Origin: Methanobrevibacter millerae
GTDB lineage: Archaea; Methanobacteriota; Methanobacteria; Methanobacteriales; Methanobacteriaceae
Assembly: GCF_900103415.1 (NCBI RefSeq)
Contig: NZ_FMXB01000023.1
Span: 1 to 41,266 of the forward strand
Direction: 5' to 3'
DNA: 41,266 nt
In this document: positions 1-7,567 of the stretch, piece after piece
Layout: each line of letters opens with the position of its first letter
How positions within the stretch are numbered: position 1 is the first letter of the stretch
Translations under genes and position numbers: made by a program
The notes under the pieces: model-generated
What the model was told of the DNA's origin: nothing
What the model saw: the letters and a program-made list of their open reading frames with translations, nothing else
Database searches by the model: none

Positions 1-1
1 A

Positions 2-250
2 TCGAGATTCATACAAAGACTTAAAGATAAATTCCAACTCTACAAACCCGAAGCAGACGGTGTACAATTCACAAACGCAAAAAATACAAGCAAAACATGC
101 CACCACTGCCAACACATCAATGAAGATTTGGATGTAAAAGAACGGGAATGGATGTGTCCGAAATGTGGAAAAATACTTGATAGGGATGTAAATGCCGCAA
201 TTAATATACTGAACCGTTGGTGCGACGGGGATAGCCTAGTTCAGACTTAA
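2..250 (+). CDS. tnpB: RNA-guided endonuclease TnpB, C-terminal part (cut by window edge)
   Basis: Open frame from the window edge to TAA, about 82 residues. It shows the TnpB C-terminal zinc ribbon as two Cys pairs (CHHC and CPKC) followed by DRDVNAAINI, the RuvC-III signature with its catalytic Asp. TnpB is the RNA-guided nuclease of IS200/IS605-type elements, which helps the element persist at its donor site. The rest of the gene lies outside the window, so whether it is intact or has a TnpA partner cannot be told. The right-end hairpin follows directly. Family assignment is secure because the zinc ribbon and DRDxNAA motif are diagnostic. Confidence 0.93.
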   Translation, partial: SRFIQRLKDKFQLYKPEADGVQFTNAKNTSKTCHHCQHINEDLDVKEREWMCPKCGKILDRDVNAAINILNRWCDGDSLVQT

Positions 251-311
251 TAGACTATTAAGCAAAAAAAATCTAGGAATCCCCGACCTCTAAAAGGTCG
301 GGGAGGTTCAA
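248..311 (+). mobile_element. IS200/IS605 right end and 3' part of the TnpB guide RNA
   Basis: Just after the tnpB stop is a perfect 8-bp stem, ccccgacc (281-288) with ggtcgggg (296-303), loop 289-295, followed by aggttcaa (304-311). As I recall it, the ISDra2 reRNA scaffold likewise ends in a hairpin followed by GAGGTTCAA, with the guide starting right after. The element's right boundary is therefore placed at about 311, and the flank from about 312 would serve as guide. The boundary is inferred from this resemblance and not from a target-site comparison. Confidence 0.7.
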
Positions 312-429
312 AATTTTTATTAAACTTTCATTTTCAAATAATTATACTTTAAATATATTAAACAATAAAAAATAATTTAGAGACTAGAAAATATTTCTGC
401 TCTAAACATGATAAATACTGGTGTTTTTA

Positions 430-1263
430 ATGAATAAAAAGATAGGTTTTATTTTAGCTTTAATTGTAATAGCCTTTGTAGTCATGGGTACTGCCAGTGC
501 AGGCTTATTTGACTTTTTAGGTGGTGGAAATAATGCAACTAAAGTAACTAATGATAATAATACTTTTATTGTTGGATTTGATGCAGAATTCCCACCATAT
601 GGTTTTAAGAACGGTTCTGAGTACGTAGGATTCGACTTGGATTTAGCAAAAGAAGTTTGTAAAAGAAACAACTGGACTTATGTAGCACAACCAATCGACT
701 GGGACGCTAAGGACGCAGAATTGGATTCCGGCTCCATCGATTGTATATGGAATGGATTTACCATTAACGGAAGAGAAAACAACTACACCTGGTCTGAACC
801 ATACATTGACAACAAACAGGTATTTGTAGTAAAAGCGGATTCAAACATTTCTTCAATCGCTGATTTAAGCGGCAAAGTTGTAGAAACCCAAAAAGATTCA
901 TCTGCTTTAGCATCTCTTGAAGGAGACAACAAAACCATCAAGGATACCTTCACTAACTTAGTGCAGGTTGCAGACTACAACACTGCATTCATGGATTTAC
1001 AATCCGGTGCATGTCAGGCTGTTGCAATGGATATTGGTGTTGCACAATACCAAATCAACTCATCCAACTCTTCTAGCTCTTTCATCATCCTGGATCAACC
1101 TCTTTCATCAGAACAGTATGGTGTAGGATTCAAATTGAACAACACTCAATTAAGAAACCAGGTACAGGCTACTTTAGATGAAATGTACGCTGACGGTACT
1201 ATCCAAGCTATTGCAGCTAACTACTCCTCATACGGAGTTCCAGGTTCTCTTATTCTTAAATAG
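430..1263 (+). CDS. Amino acid ABC transporter, substrate-binding protein
   Basis: 277-residue extracellular binding protein of the SBP_bac_3 family (polar amino acids). Residues 1-24 form a signal peptide: MNKK, a hydrophobic stretch, then an A-S-A cleavage site. The mature part has the family hallmark of an early F-x-A-E-F-P-P-Y-G-F ligand segment and G-F-D-L-D. The ATG at 430 is preferred over the in-frame GTG at 421 because a ggtg ribosome-binding site at 420-423 sits 6 bases before it and the MNKK start is typical. It heads an operon with the permease and ATPase just downstream. The amino acid carried cannot be read from sequence; glutamine, histidine, arginine or cystine are all possible. 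Confidence 0.9.
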   Translation: MNKKIGFILALIVIAFVVMGTASAGLFDFLGGGNNATKVTNDNNTFIVGFDAEFPPYGFKNGSEYVGFDLDLAKEVCKRNNWTYVAQPIDWDAKDAELDSGSIDCIWNGFTINGRENNYTWSEPYIDNKQVFVVKADSNISSIADLSGKVVETQKDSSALASLEGDNKTIKDTFTNLVQVADYNTAFMDLQSGACQAVAMDIGVAQYQINSSNSSSSFIILDQPLSSEQYGVGFKLNNTQLRNQVQATLDEMYADGTIQAIAANYSSYGVPGSLILK

Positions 1264-1289
1264 ATAGAAAGTATTTTGGAGAATAGTTC

Positions 1290-1940
1290 ATGATATTAAG
1301 TTCGATGGTGGAATTATTGATTGGGGGTATGATTACCTCCATCGAAATATTTTTGCTTACATTGCTGTTTGCGCTTCCTTTAGGTCTTCTAATATCCTTT
1401 GGAAGGATGAGTAAGTTCGCACCGCTCAGATGGTTAATGAAAATATATATCTCTATCATGAGGGGTACTCCATTAATGCTGCAGTTAATTGTAGTGTTTT
1501 TCGGACCGTATTACATATTTGGAATGACTCTTTCACCTGATTATAGGTTCATTGCAGTTATCATTGCCTTTTCAATAAATTATGCTGCGTACTTCGCTGA
1601 AATTTACAGGGGAGGAATCGAAGCAATTCCGAAAGGCCAGTATGAGGCTGCTCAGGTTTTGGGTTACGGCAAGGTACAGACATTTTTCACAATTATTTTG
1701 CCGCAGGTATTCAGGATTATTCTCCCTTCAGTAACCAACGAGGTAATTACTCTTGTAAAAGATACTTCATTGTCATTCGTTATAGCAATTCCGGAAATGT
1801 TTACCGTAGCAAAACAGATTGCTGCTGCAGACGCTTCAATTGCGGCCTTGCTTGTTGCAGGATTGTTCTATTACATATTCAACGTGCTTGTCGCATTTGT
1901 CATGGCACGCCTTGAAAACCGCTATAATTATTTAAGTTAG
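1290..1940 (+). CDS. Amino acid ABC transporter, permease
   Basis: 216-residue inner-membrane permease of the HisM/GlnP type, the usual length for the family. It has about five hydrophobic segments and the EAA loop that contacts the ATPase (AIPKGQYEAAQVLGYG, followed by ILPQVFRIILPS). N-terminal residues match the three-letter HEQRo permease pattern (MEL-IGGMITSIEI). A ggag ribosome-binding site lies about 9 bases before the ATG. It is 26 bases after the binding-protein gene and 9 bases before the ATPase gene, so the three are surely co-transcribed. A single permease suggests a homodimer. Confidence 0.92.
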   Translation: MILSSMVELLIGGMITSIEIFLLTLLFALPLGLLISFGRMSKFAPLRWLMKIYISIMRGTPLMLQLIVVFFGPYYIFGMTLSPDYRFIAVIIAFSINYAAYFAEIYRGGIEAIPKGQYEAAQVLGYGKVQTFFTIILPQVFRIILPSVTNEVITLVKDTSLSFVIAIPEMFTVAKQIAAADASIAALLVAGLFYYIFNVLVAFVMARLENRYNYLS

Positions 1941-1949
1941 GGGATTATT

Positions 1950-2633
1950 ATGAGTTTATTGGAAGTTAAAAACCTTAAAAAGAGTTTTGATGAAAACGTA
2001 GTGCTTAAAGATATTTCCCTTAGCGTGGACAAGGGTGAAGTATTATGTATAATCGGACCTTCAGGTTCAGGAAAGTCCACACTGCTCAGGTGCATTACCA
2101 GACTTGACCATGAGGACAGCGGAAAAATAGATTTCGACGGAACATTCGGGTTAGTGTTCCAGGATTTTAATCTCTTCCCGCACCACAATGTTTTGAAAAA
2201 CATTACCAACGCTCCAATCAAGGTCCAGAAAAGAGACAAGGCGGAAGTGTTAAGCACAGCCCGTGACCTTTTAAAGAAAATGGGTCTGGAAGATAAGGAG
2301 GAAGCTTATCCTCACGAATTGTCCGGAGGCCAGCAGCAGAGGGTTTCAATCGCTAGAGCTCTTGCAATGAATCCGGATATCCTGTTTTTCGATGAGCCGA
2401 CTTCAGCTTTGGATCCCGAGCTCACTTCAGAGATTCTGGTTGTAATAAGGAATCTTGCGGCTGAACACATGACTATGGTCATCGTCACTCACGAAATGTC
2501 TTTTGCCCGTAACGTTGCTGATAAAATAATTTTCATGGATGACGGATACATTATCGAAGAAGGTACTCCTGAAGAGGTATTTTCATCCGATAATACCAGA
2601 ATGAAAGAATTTTTAGGAAAATTTTACGATTAA
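1950..2633 (+). CDS. Amino acid ABC transporter, ATP-binding protein
   Basis: 227-residue GlnQ/HisP-type ATPase that powers import through the adjacent permease. Visible in order are Walker A (GPSGSGKST), Q-loop (LVFQDF), signature LSGGQQQR, Walker B with catalytic Glu ([14 protein letters not shown]) and the switch His (IVTHEMS). It is somewhat shorter than the usual ~240 residues because the segment between the beta-strand after Walker A and the Q-loop is compressed ([12 protein letters not shown]). All catalytic residues are kept, so it should be active. A ggggatt ribosome-binding site precedes the ATG. Last gene of the transporter operon. Confidence 0.93.
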   Translation: MSLLEVKNLKKSFDENVVLKDISLSVDKGEVLCIIGPSGSGKSTLLRCITRLDHEDSGKIDFDGTFGLVFQDFNLFPHHNVLKNITNAPIKVQKRDKAEVLSTARDLLKKMGLEDKEEAYPHELSGGQQQRVSIARALAMNPDILFFDEPTSALDPELTSEILVVIRNLAAEHMTMVIVTHEMSFARNVADKIIFMDDGYIIEEGTPEEVFSSDNTRMKEFLGKFYD

Positions 2634-2652
2634 AGGAATGAGAATTAAATCC

Positions 2653-3447
2653 CTATTCCTTTAAACATATATTTTTATACTCGCAGTTGCCGCACTTTTT
2701 TTCGCTCATTTTTACATTAGGAACCTTTGCGTCGTATTCTATTTCTTTTACTTCATTAATGATGTCAAACAATGATTTTCTGATGTTGACATCCATTACC
2801 ACAGGCCTTCGTTCGTTGATTTTGGCGTATTCGACGAATCCAACGAAGACTTCAGTCTTGAATTCCTCTTCTATCAGCAGTGCGCACATTCCGACGTCAA
2901 CGGCATCCTGGTCCCAGACTCCCTTGGCCGGAGGACTGTTGTATTTGATGGAAATGGGGTAATATTTGCCGTCAACGATTTCTATCTTGTCGCACACTCC
3001 GCTGACTTCCATGCGGGCATCCTTGAGGTGGTAGGAATACATGCAGTTCGGGAAAAACATGTCCACAATCGCATAGCCGTTTTTTCCCAGAAGTTCCATG
3101 GCCTGTTTTGCTTTAATTGCCTGAAGCTTGATGCTGAAATAGGTTTCATTGTTTATTTCAACGATCTGGTCGGTCGTCAAACCCAAATCCATGCTTTCAA
3201 TGGAGGAGAAAGTGCTTTCAAGATAGCTTGGGATGTTTTCTGAAAGGATTTCCTCCACTTCAACAAGGCCCATTTCCTTTTTCAGCTTTCGCATATTCTT
3301 CTGTATAAGGTCCTGCGTGTCTATTTTAATCTTTTTAAGCTCGAGATTTAACTGCATGTCGTTTCTTTGCCTGTTGTCAACATGCGTCTGCAGATACAAT
3401 TTCATCGGGCAGTACATGTGTGTTTTTATTGAAGATATTGTTATCAT
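2653..3447 (-). CDS. Orphan Cas4-like PD-(D/E)XK nuclease
   Basis: 264-residue protein with the Cas4/RecB-like layout. Cys13 in YCPMKLYL near the N-terminus and three Cys at the C-terminus (C252, C255, C261; CGNCEYKNIC) are the four ligands expected for an Fe-S cluster. The nuclease core shows the motif II Asp (D153 in GVCDKIEI) and Lys168 in PISIKY. The position two before that Lys, normally Glu in the D...ExK motif, is Ser166, so catalysis may be altered. Cas4 trims protospacers for CRISPR adaptation, but no cas1, cas2 or CRISPR array is present here. It is longer than most Cas4 (about 160-220) owing to a helical insert at residues 30-100. A TATA-like stretch on the minus strand near 3491-3503 and an aagaggtt ribosome-binding site support the ATG at 3447. 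Confidence 0.78.
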   Translation of the reverse strand: MITISSIKTHMYCPMKLYLQTHVDNRQRNDMQLNLELKKIKIDTQDLIQKNMRKLKKEMGLVEVEEILSENIPSYLESTFSSIESMDLGLTTDQIVEINNETYFSIKLQAIKAKQAMELLGKNGYAIVDMFFPNCMYSYHLKDARMEVSGVCDKIEIVDGKYYPISIKYNSPPAKGVWDQDAVDVGMCALLIEEEFKTEVFVGFVEYAKINERRPVVMDVNIRKSLFDIINEVKEIEYDAKVPNVKMSEKKCGNCEYKNICLKE

Positions 3448-3511
3448 TTTTTAACCTCTTAATTTTTGTAATATTAGATTGTACGTTCTGATATAAAAAA
3501 ATAGAGGTTAT

Positions 3512-3606
3512 TGATGCCGTAAATTCTTATTAAATAAGTAAATATGGTGTGGTTAGGTAAATTCTTAGCTTTGACATGAATTCTTAGGAGTCAGGACAAT
3601 TCTTCA
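3512..3606 (+). repeat. 19-bp imperfect tandem repeat array, locus A (5 units)
   Basis: Five consecutive 19-base units start at 3512, 3531, 3550, 3569 and 3588. Four of them end in aaattcttat, aaattcttag, gaattcttag or caattcttca; the second unit is degenerate. The phase is exact, with no insertions. The array lies between the promoter side of the Cas4-like gene and the 3' end of the gene at 3604-4677, touching that gene's stop codon. A second array with the same unit length and core lies at 29028-29160. Function unknown. Confidence 0.65.
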
Positions 3607-4677
3607 TGCAGGAGGAACTTTCAGCTTGAGATATTCGTCAATGGCTTCCCGTGTGGTGCCGACAACGATCCTGTAATAATCGTCCTTTCCGTCCTGTATG
3701 ACCTTTTCGACCTTGCCTTTGGCGATTACGTGTTCTCCGTCAATGACTTCGCCGGCATAGGTGTGGGTAAATGAAACGACTTCAACAATGTCCTTTTCAA
3801 CCCCTTCAAGGGTTTTCACGTTTTCAGCGGTGTATAATGAAGGATTGTCAAATGCTCCAAGGGCACTTATGATGTCGCATTCGATTTTGGCAATTCCCTG
3901 AGGCTCGTATCTCGTATCGCCCCAGCTTCCTTCGATTTCATCATAATTCTTGGTGGCTAAAATGTCGAATAACGTTCCGTCAATGGTTCCACGGTTCGCC
4001 TTCCTGTTTTCATACCATTTGAACTCTTCAGGTGTAAGGCTGGAATCGCTCATCCTTTTGTTGTAGACGAAATCCCAGTAATCGTCGGTGATTCCGTTTA
4101 AAGTGATGTGCTTGTCCTTTTCCTTGATGTAAACTTCAGAGTTTCTGTGCTCTTTAAAAGCTTGAATGGCCTTTCTGTGATTGTCAAGGCCGTAAATCAC
4201 ATAATCCAAATCGGAAACTTCCTTTTTTTGGAGTCCCGGAAGGATTGATCCGGAAATTCCCATGTTTTCATAGGGGATTCCTGCAATGTAGTGGAAAAAG
4301 TCACAGACGTCCATTAATTTGGCAATGATTTCGGGATTCTTGACTTCGCCTCCGGACTCGAATGTCTCTTTAAGTCCCAAAAGCCTCTGTTCCGGCTTGA
4401 TAATCCTTTCAACCTTGTCGATAGGAACTCCCATCATTTCAACGTTGGTAATGTCGCAGAAATATAAGTAATCAGGATAATTTTCACGCAGGTAAGTGTA
4501 TGCTTCCTCAGAACCCACTTTCCTATATCTCATGCCGTCCTTTTCACGATCTCCGTTTTCATCAGGTATGTATCTTAAAAATGAGATGTATCTGTCTTCG
4601 GGATGGATATAGTTCGTTGATGCAAAGTACATTCCGTCCGTCGTGTAGATAAAGTCTCTTGTTCTTACTTGTTCCAT
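3604..4677 (-). CDS. Predicted nucleotidyltransferase-fold protein (archaeal, COG1665-like)
   Basis: 357-residue cytoplasmic protein. Residues around 140-160 carry the nucleotidyltransferase signature G-I-S-G-S-I-L-P-G-L followed by S-D-L-D-Y-V, equivalent to the GS...DxD metal-binding motif of the Pol-beta superfamily. The N-terminal third is a separate domain unlike known catalytic modules. The C-terminal ~80 residues look like a beta-barrel-type domain (VEKDIVEVVSFTHTYAGEVIDG). It matches an archaeal family of predicted nucleotidyltransferases without assigned substrate. The ATG has ggtgtt about 9 bases upstream. Its neighbours give no clue to function. Confidence 0.7.
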   Translation of the reverse strand: MEQVRTRDFIYTTDGMYFASTNYIHPEDRYISFLRYIPDENGDREKDGMRYRKVGSEEAYTYLRENYPDYLYFCDITNVEMMGVPIDKVERIIKPEQRLLGLKETFESGGEVKNPEIIAKLMDVCDFFHYIAGIPYENMGISGSILPGLQKKEVSDLDYVIYGLDNHRKAIQAFKEHRNSEVYIKEKDKHITLNGITDDYWDFVYNKRMSDSSLTPEEFKWYENRKANRGTIDGTLFDILATKNYDEIEGSWGDTRYEPQGIAKIECDIISALGAFDNPSLYTAENVKTLEGVEKDIVEVVSFTHTYAGEVIDGEHVIAKGKVEKVIQDGKDDYYRIVVGTTREAIDEYLKLKVPPA

Positions 4678-4878
4678 ATGAATAACACCTTCTAAAAGAA
4701 TTTTTATTTTAACTATTAAATCTAATTTTCTATTGCTGTTGATATGAAATACTCAAAAGTTAAATGGCTATTGAATATCGAAATAATCATTTTTAGGCAT
4801 TAATTAATGATTAATGTGCTTGAAACTGTTATTCGTGATGTTTCGTTCAAGTTTCTTATCACGGATAAAAAAGTAAAG

Positions 4879-4930
4879 TTTATATGCTATTTGTTGTATA
4901 ATTAATATTACATTAAGTTGGTGGAGGTGA
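4879..4930 (+). promoter_or_regulatory. Promoter and ribosome-binding site of the secreted protein gene
   Basis: TTTATATG at 4879-4886 is a good archaeal TATA box. Transcription would start near 4908-4912, giving a short leader that contains the strong ribosome-binding site ggaggtga at 4923-4930. That site lies 4 bases before the in-frame ATT at 4935 and 13 bases before the in-frame GTG at 4944, so it bears directly on the start choice. Confidence 0.6.
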
Positions 4931-4934
4931 AAAT

Positions 4935-6185
4935 ATTAACAAAGTGATTCCAGTCGTTGTTTTAGTATTGGCTATTGGTTTAATCGTTGGAGGTTATTCT
5001 TTAACTTTAAATGAAGTGGAAAATGTAGTTGCAGATGTTTCTTCTTCAAATGACGTATCTAATGATAATGTTACAGTTGCTGATGAAAAAATGCCTGCAA
5101 AGGATATTTCATTTTCTGCTGATTCAGTGTTTAATTACATTTTAAACAGCATGTCTCCAAAGACATTTTCCGGCGAATCAATTGCTTTGCTTTCCAATGC
5201 TGGCGGCAATTCATCTGAACAGTTGCCTGTTAGTGAAGATTCCTCTTCTCAGGGTGGCGATTATCAAACCTCTAAACAACCGAATATTGGGGGCGATTCT
5301 GCTGCAAAACCTGCAGGTTATCAATATGGTGGTGCTGCAGCGTATACAATTGGGGAAAGCACTGCTCAGGACAGGATTAACCCAGAGGATCCGTATTCTT
5401 ACCCTTTAAAGCCGGTAAGTGAATCCTATTTCCCTTTCAATAATATAAACAAGAGTGAATATATGCTGTCTCCTAATTTCAATGACCATATTTTCATTAG
5501 GATTGGCCAGGATTTCACGGACAAATATGCTCAATGCGTTGAAGCAGGTTTCATACCGTTGGGAAATATTACAAAAGTTATCCCTAAACTTGATATTTGT
5601 GATTTTTCCTGTGGATTGGGCGATAGTTATTTCGATTTGGATAGTGTAGGCATTTATGATTATGATGAGGTTCAATATTATATGAATCATCATACATTCC
5701 CATCAGAAACTCAAAAACATCAGGAAGCGCTTCAGAGAGAGTATCTTCTTTCAAATTACAGATTGGTTGATGGTGAAGTAGAGCTATATGTAAATGTAAA
5801 TCAGGATTTCACTGACATGTATCTGCAATGTGTGGAATGCGGAAGATTTATTCCTTTAGGAAATGTTACAACACCATTAAAGGATATAATGATTTGTGAT
5901 TATATATACCGTTTTGGCAATGAAAATTATATTAATCTTGGTCCGGGCGTAATTTCCAATGATACTGCATATGAATATTGGGCTCAAAATTCCTTAGAAG
6001 AACTATATTCTAACCCGGATTATGTTCCGGTTCATTACGCGGATTCATCTGATGTGGCTGGTGTAGATTATACCGGGCCTGCAGAAAATAACGACGTGGC
6101 TTCTGGACAAACTCCAGATAAACAAATTCAGTTCCATGTTGTGGATGTGAGCAATATTGGTCTGAACCCTGTAACAGTAGGTTAA
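4935..6185 (+). CDS. Secreted or membrane-anchored protein with a duplicated Cys-containing module
   Basis: 416 residues if read from the ATT at 4935, or 413 from the GTG at 4944. The N-terminus (MNKV then about 20 hydrophobic residues) is a signal peptide or anchor. Residues 30-160 are low-complexity Ser/Gly/Gln/Asn-rich, as in a surface stalk. Two copies of a roughly 55-residue module follow, at about 186-241 and 283-339. Each has D-F-T-D-x-Y-x-Q-C-V-E, then F-I-P-L-G-N-(I/V)-T and (I)-C-D. I recognise no named domain. There is no in-frame ATG, GTG or TTG between the upstream stop and 4935, and the ribosome-binding site spacing favours an AUU start. A role at the cell surface is inferred from export and composition only. 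Confidence 0.7.
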   Translation: MNKVIPVVVLVLAIGLIVGGYSLTLNEVENVVADVSSSNDVSNDNVTVADEKMPAKDISFSADSVFNYILNSMSPKTFSGESIALLSNAGGNSSEQLPVSEDSSSQGGDYQTSKQPNIGGDSAAKPAGYQYGGAAAYTIGESTAQDRINPEDPYSYPLKPVSESYFPFNNINKSEYMLSPNFNDHIFIRIGQDFTDKYAQCVEAGFIPLGNITKVIPKLDICDFSCGLGDSYFDLDSVGIYDYDEVQYYMNHHTFPSETQKHQEALQREYLLSNYRLVDGEVELYVNVNQDFTDMYLQCVECGRFIPLGNVTTPLKDIMICDYIYRFGNENYINLGPGVISNDTAYEYWAQNSLEELYSNPDYVPVHYADSSDVAGVDYTGPAENNDVASGQTPDKQIQFHVVDVSNIGLNPVTVG

Positions 6186-6365
6186 ATTTTTATTTCGGAA
6201 AAATTTTATTTTTCCACCATTTTTTCTTTTGATAATTCAGGCATTTGCGCACAATTATTCAAATACTACAATCAAAAACTCCAGTTTTAATTCATCATTT
6301 TTTCAATATTATTGCAAAACCACTTATTTTCAGGATTTTCTTTCCCATTAATGTACATGTTTTAA

Positions 6366-6454
6366 TGTATAAATAGGATTGATTACATATTATAATTGTC
6401 AATTCTGATTATTGATGTGGATGCTGAAATCCACAATTTTAAAAAAGCAGGTTT
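6366..6454 (+). promoter_or_regulatory. Promoter and hairpin/pseudoknot candidate before the preQ0 operon
   Basis: TATA-like tgtataaatagg at 6366-6377 (a second candidate lies near 6388-6396) is followed by a leader with a perfect 7-bp hairpin: tgtggat (6416-6422) with atccaca (6429-6435), loop gctgaa. A run of six A (6441-6446) follows. tgct (6422-6425) can pair with agca (6446-6449), which abuts the agg of the ribosome-binding site at 6449-6451. This gives an H-type pseudoknot layout. It resembles the shape of small preQ1 riboswitches but not their consensus, so the assignment is speculative. Confidence 0.35.
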
Positions 6455-6459
6455 TAAAG

Positions 6460-7047
6460 ATGGAAATAACTCATAAACATGTAGAAGACATTTTCGAATA
6501 TGATGGCAGTCAAATCAATCCGTCATGGGCGTTTCAGGAGTTTGGAATCTACGGATCTTCAATAGTAACATGGATAGGTCCAGTCAACATTACTCCGGAC
6601 AATCTGAAGGATTTCGCCGATGTGGGGCTTGAAATAAAGTCAAATAACATGGTCAATTTCATCTGTGAATTTTTCGATCAGCAGCCTCCCAACATGAGGA
6701 TTGCATATCTTCGCCAAAGGCTTCTCGTCATGATTTTCAGGGAAATATTAACCGAAAGGGGAGTTAAAACAACCCGTGAAGGGGATGACATTTTTGTCGA
6801 CGGCAGGAAACTGAGCATTTCAATAGCAAGCGTTTCCCTAAGCTCCGCAAAGATTCATTTTGCCCTCAATATCGAAGATAAGGGAACTCCCGGCGACGTT
6901 GAATGCATCGGCCTTTATGATATCGACGGCGGAAAGGTCTTCAATGAAAACAATCTGAAGGATTTAATATTTGAAGTTGCAAACCGCTTCATTGATGAGT
7001 TGAAAACCATTGAAAAAGACATTAGTAAAACTAAGGTGTTAGGATGA
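6460..7047 (+). CDS. DUF366 family protein, linked to preQ0/archaeosine synthesis
   Basis: 195-residue soluble protein that I recognise as DUF366 by its start (M-E-I then F-E-Y-D-G-S-Q-I with W-A-F and G-I-Y-G-S-S-I-V). No biochemical function is established to my knowledge. The ATG at 6460 is chosen over the ATG at 6412, because family members start just before the YDGSQI motif and the longer reading would consume the leader hairpin. The gene overlaps queD by 4 bases (ATGA) and is followed by queE, so it is translationally coupled to 7-deazaguanine synthesis. A role in that pathway or in its use for archaeosine in tRNA is inferred from this context. Confidence 0.8.
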   Translation: MEITHKHVEDIFEYDGSQINPSWAFQEFGIYGSSIVTWIGPVNITPDNLKDFADVGLEIKSNNMVNFICEFFDQQPPNMRIAYLRQRLLVMIFREILTERGVKTTREGDDIFVDGRKLSISIASVSLSSAKIHFALNIEDKGTPGDVECIGLYDIDGGKVFNENNLKDLIFEVANRFIDELKTIEKDISKTKVLG

Positions 7048-7565
7048 AAATTTTGGTAAACGGAATTCAATCCAATTTAAGATTCTCATCTGCCCATGTC
7101 ATTCCCGGCCACGAATCATGCGGTTTCATCCACGGTCATTCCTATTTCGTTGACGTGGAAATCGAAGGGGAAAGGGCAGGTGAATTCGAATTTGTTGTTG
7201 ATTTTAAGGACGTTAAAAAGTACACGAAAGCCCTATGTGACGAACTTGACCACAGGCTTCTGATTCCAGTGTACAATAGCTTAATAGACTTCAAGGATTT
7301 CGATAAGGAATCAGATTCTATTTTCGAATTGAAAAAACAGAAAAGCGTCTACTTCAAGATTGACGGCAAGGGTTATACTCTGCCTGCTGTTGACTGTGTA
7401 TTTTTGCCGCTTCCATATACGTCAGCTGAAGAGCTCTCCAAATTCTTTGCAGAGACTTTGGCCCGCAAACTGGGCGAAACTTACGACAATTTGGAATACA
7501 TTTCAGTCTGCGTCAATGAAGGAATCGGCCAGGGAGCTCAATTTAAGAAAGAATTCGTGGAATAG
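7044..7565 (+). CDS. queD: 6-carboxytetrahydropterin synthase QueD
   Basis: 173-residue member of the 6-pyruvoyl-tetrahydropterin synthase family. It converts dihydroneopterin triphosphate to 6-carboxy-tetrahydropterin, the second step to preQ0 and archaeosine. Zinc ligands H18, H30 and H32 and catalytic Cys26 are visible (F-S-S-A-H, then C-G-F-I-H-G-H-S). The C-terminal part carries the conserved (T)-S-A-E-E-L-(S) and E-(T/Y)-ISVCVNEG segments. It is longer than bacterial QueD (about 120) because of an insert near residues 75-110, as is common in archaea. The start overlaps the DUF366 stop by 4 bases; queE begins 2 bases after its stop. Confidence 0.92.
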   Translation: MKILVNGIQSNLRFSSAHVIPGHESCGFIHGHSYFVDVEIEGERAGEFEFVVDFKDVKKYTKALCDELDHRLLIPVYNSLIDFKDFDKESDSIFELKKQKSVYFKIDGKGYTLPAVDCVFLPLPYTSAEELSKFFAETLARKLGETYDNLEYISVCVNEGIGQGAQFKKEFVE

Positions 7566-7567
7566 TT

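Noticed and set aside
281-313. ggttcaaat-like T-loop suggesting a tRNA
   Set aside because: No acceptor, D or anticodon arm; the sequence is the right-end hairpin and tail of the TnpB element.
2653-3606. CRISPR locus next to the Cas4-like gene
   Set aside because: The nearby repeats are 19-base units without spacers, and there is no cas1 or cas2.
6416-6454. Canonical preQ1-I riboswitch
   Set aside because: The conserved loop and tail bases of that class are absent; only the general pseudoknot shape is kept, so it is reported as a candidate only.
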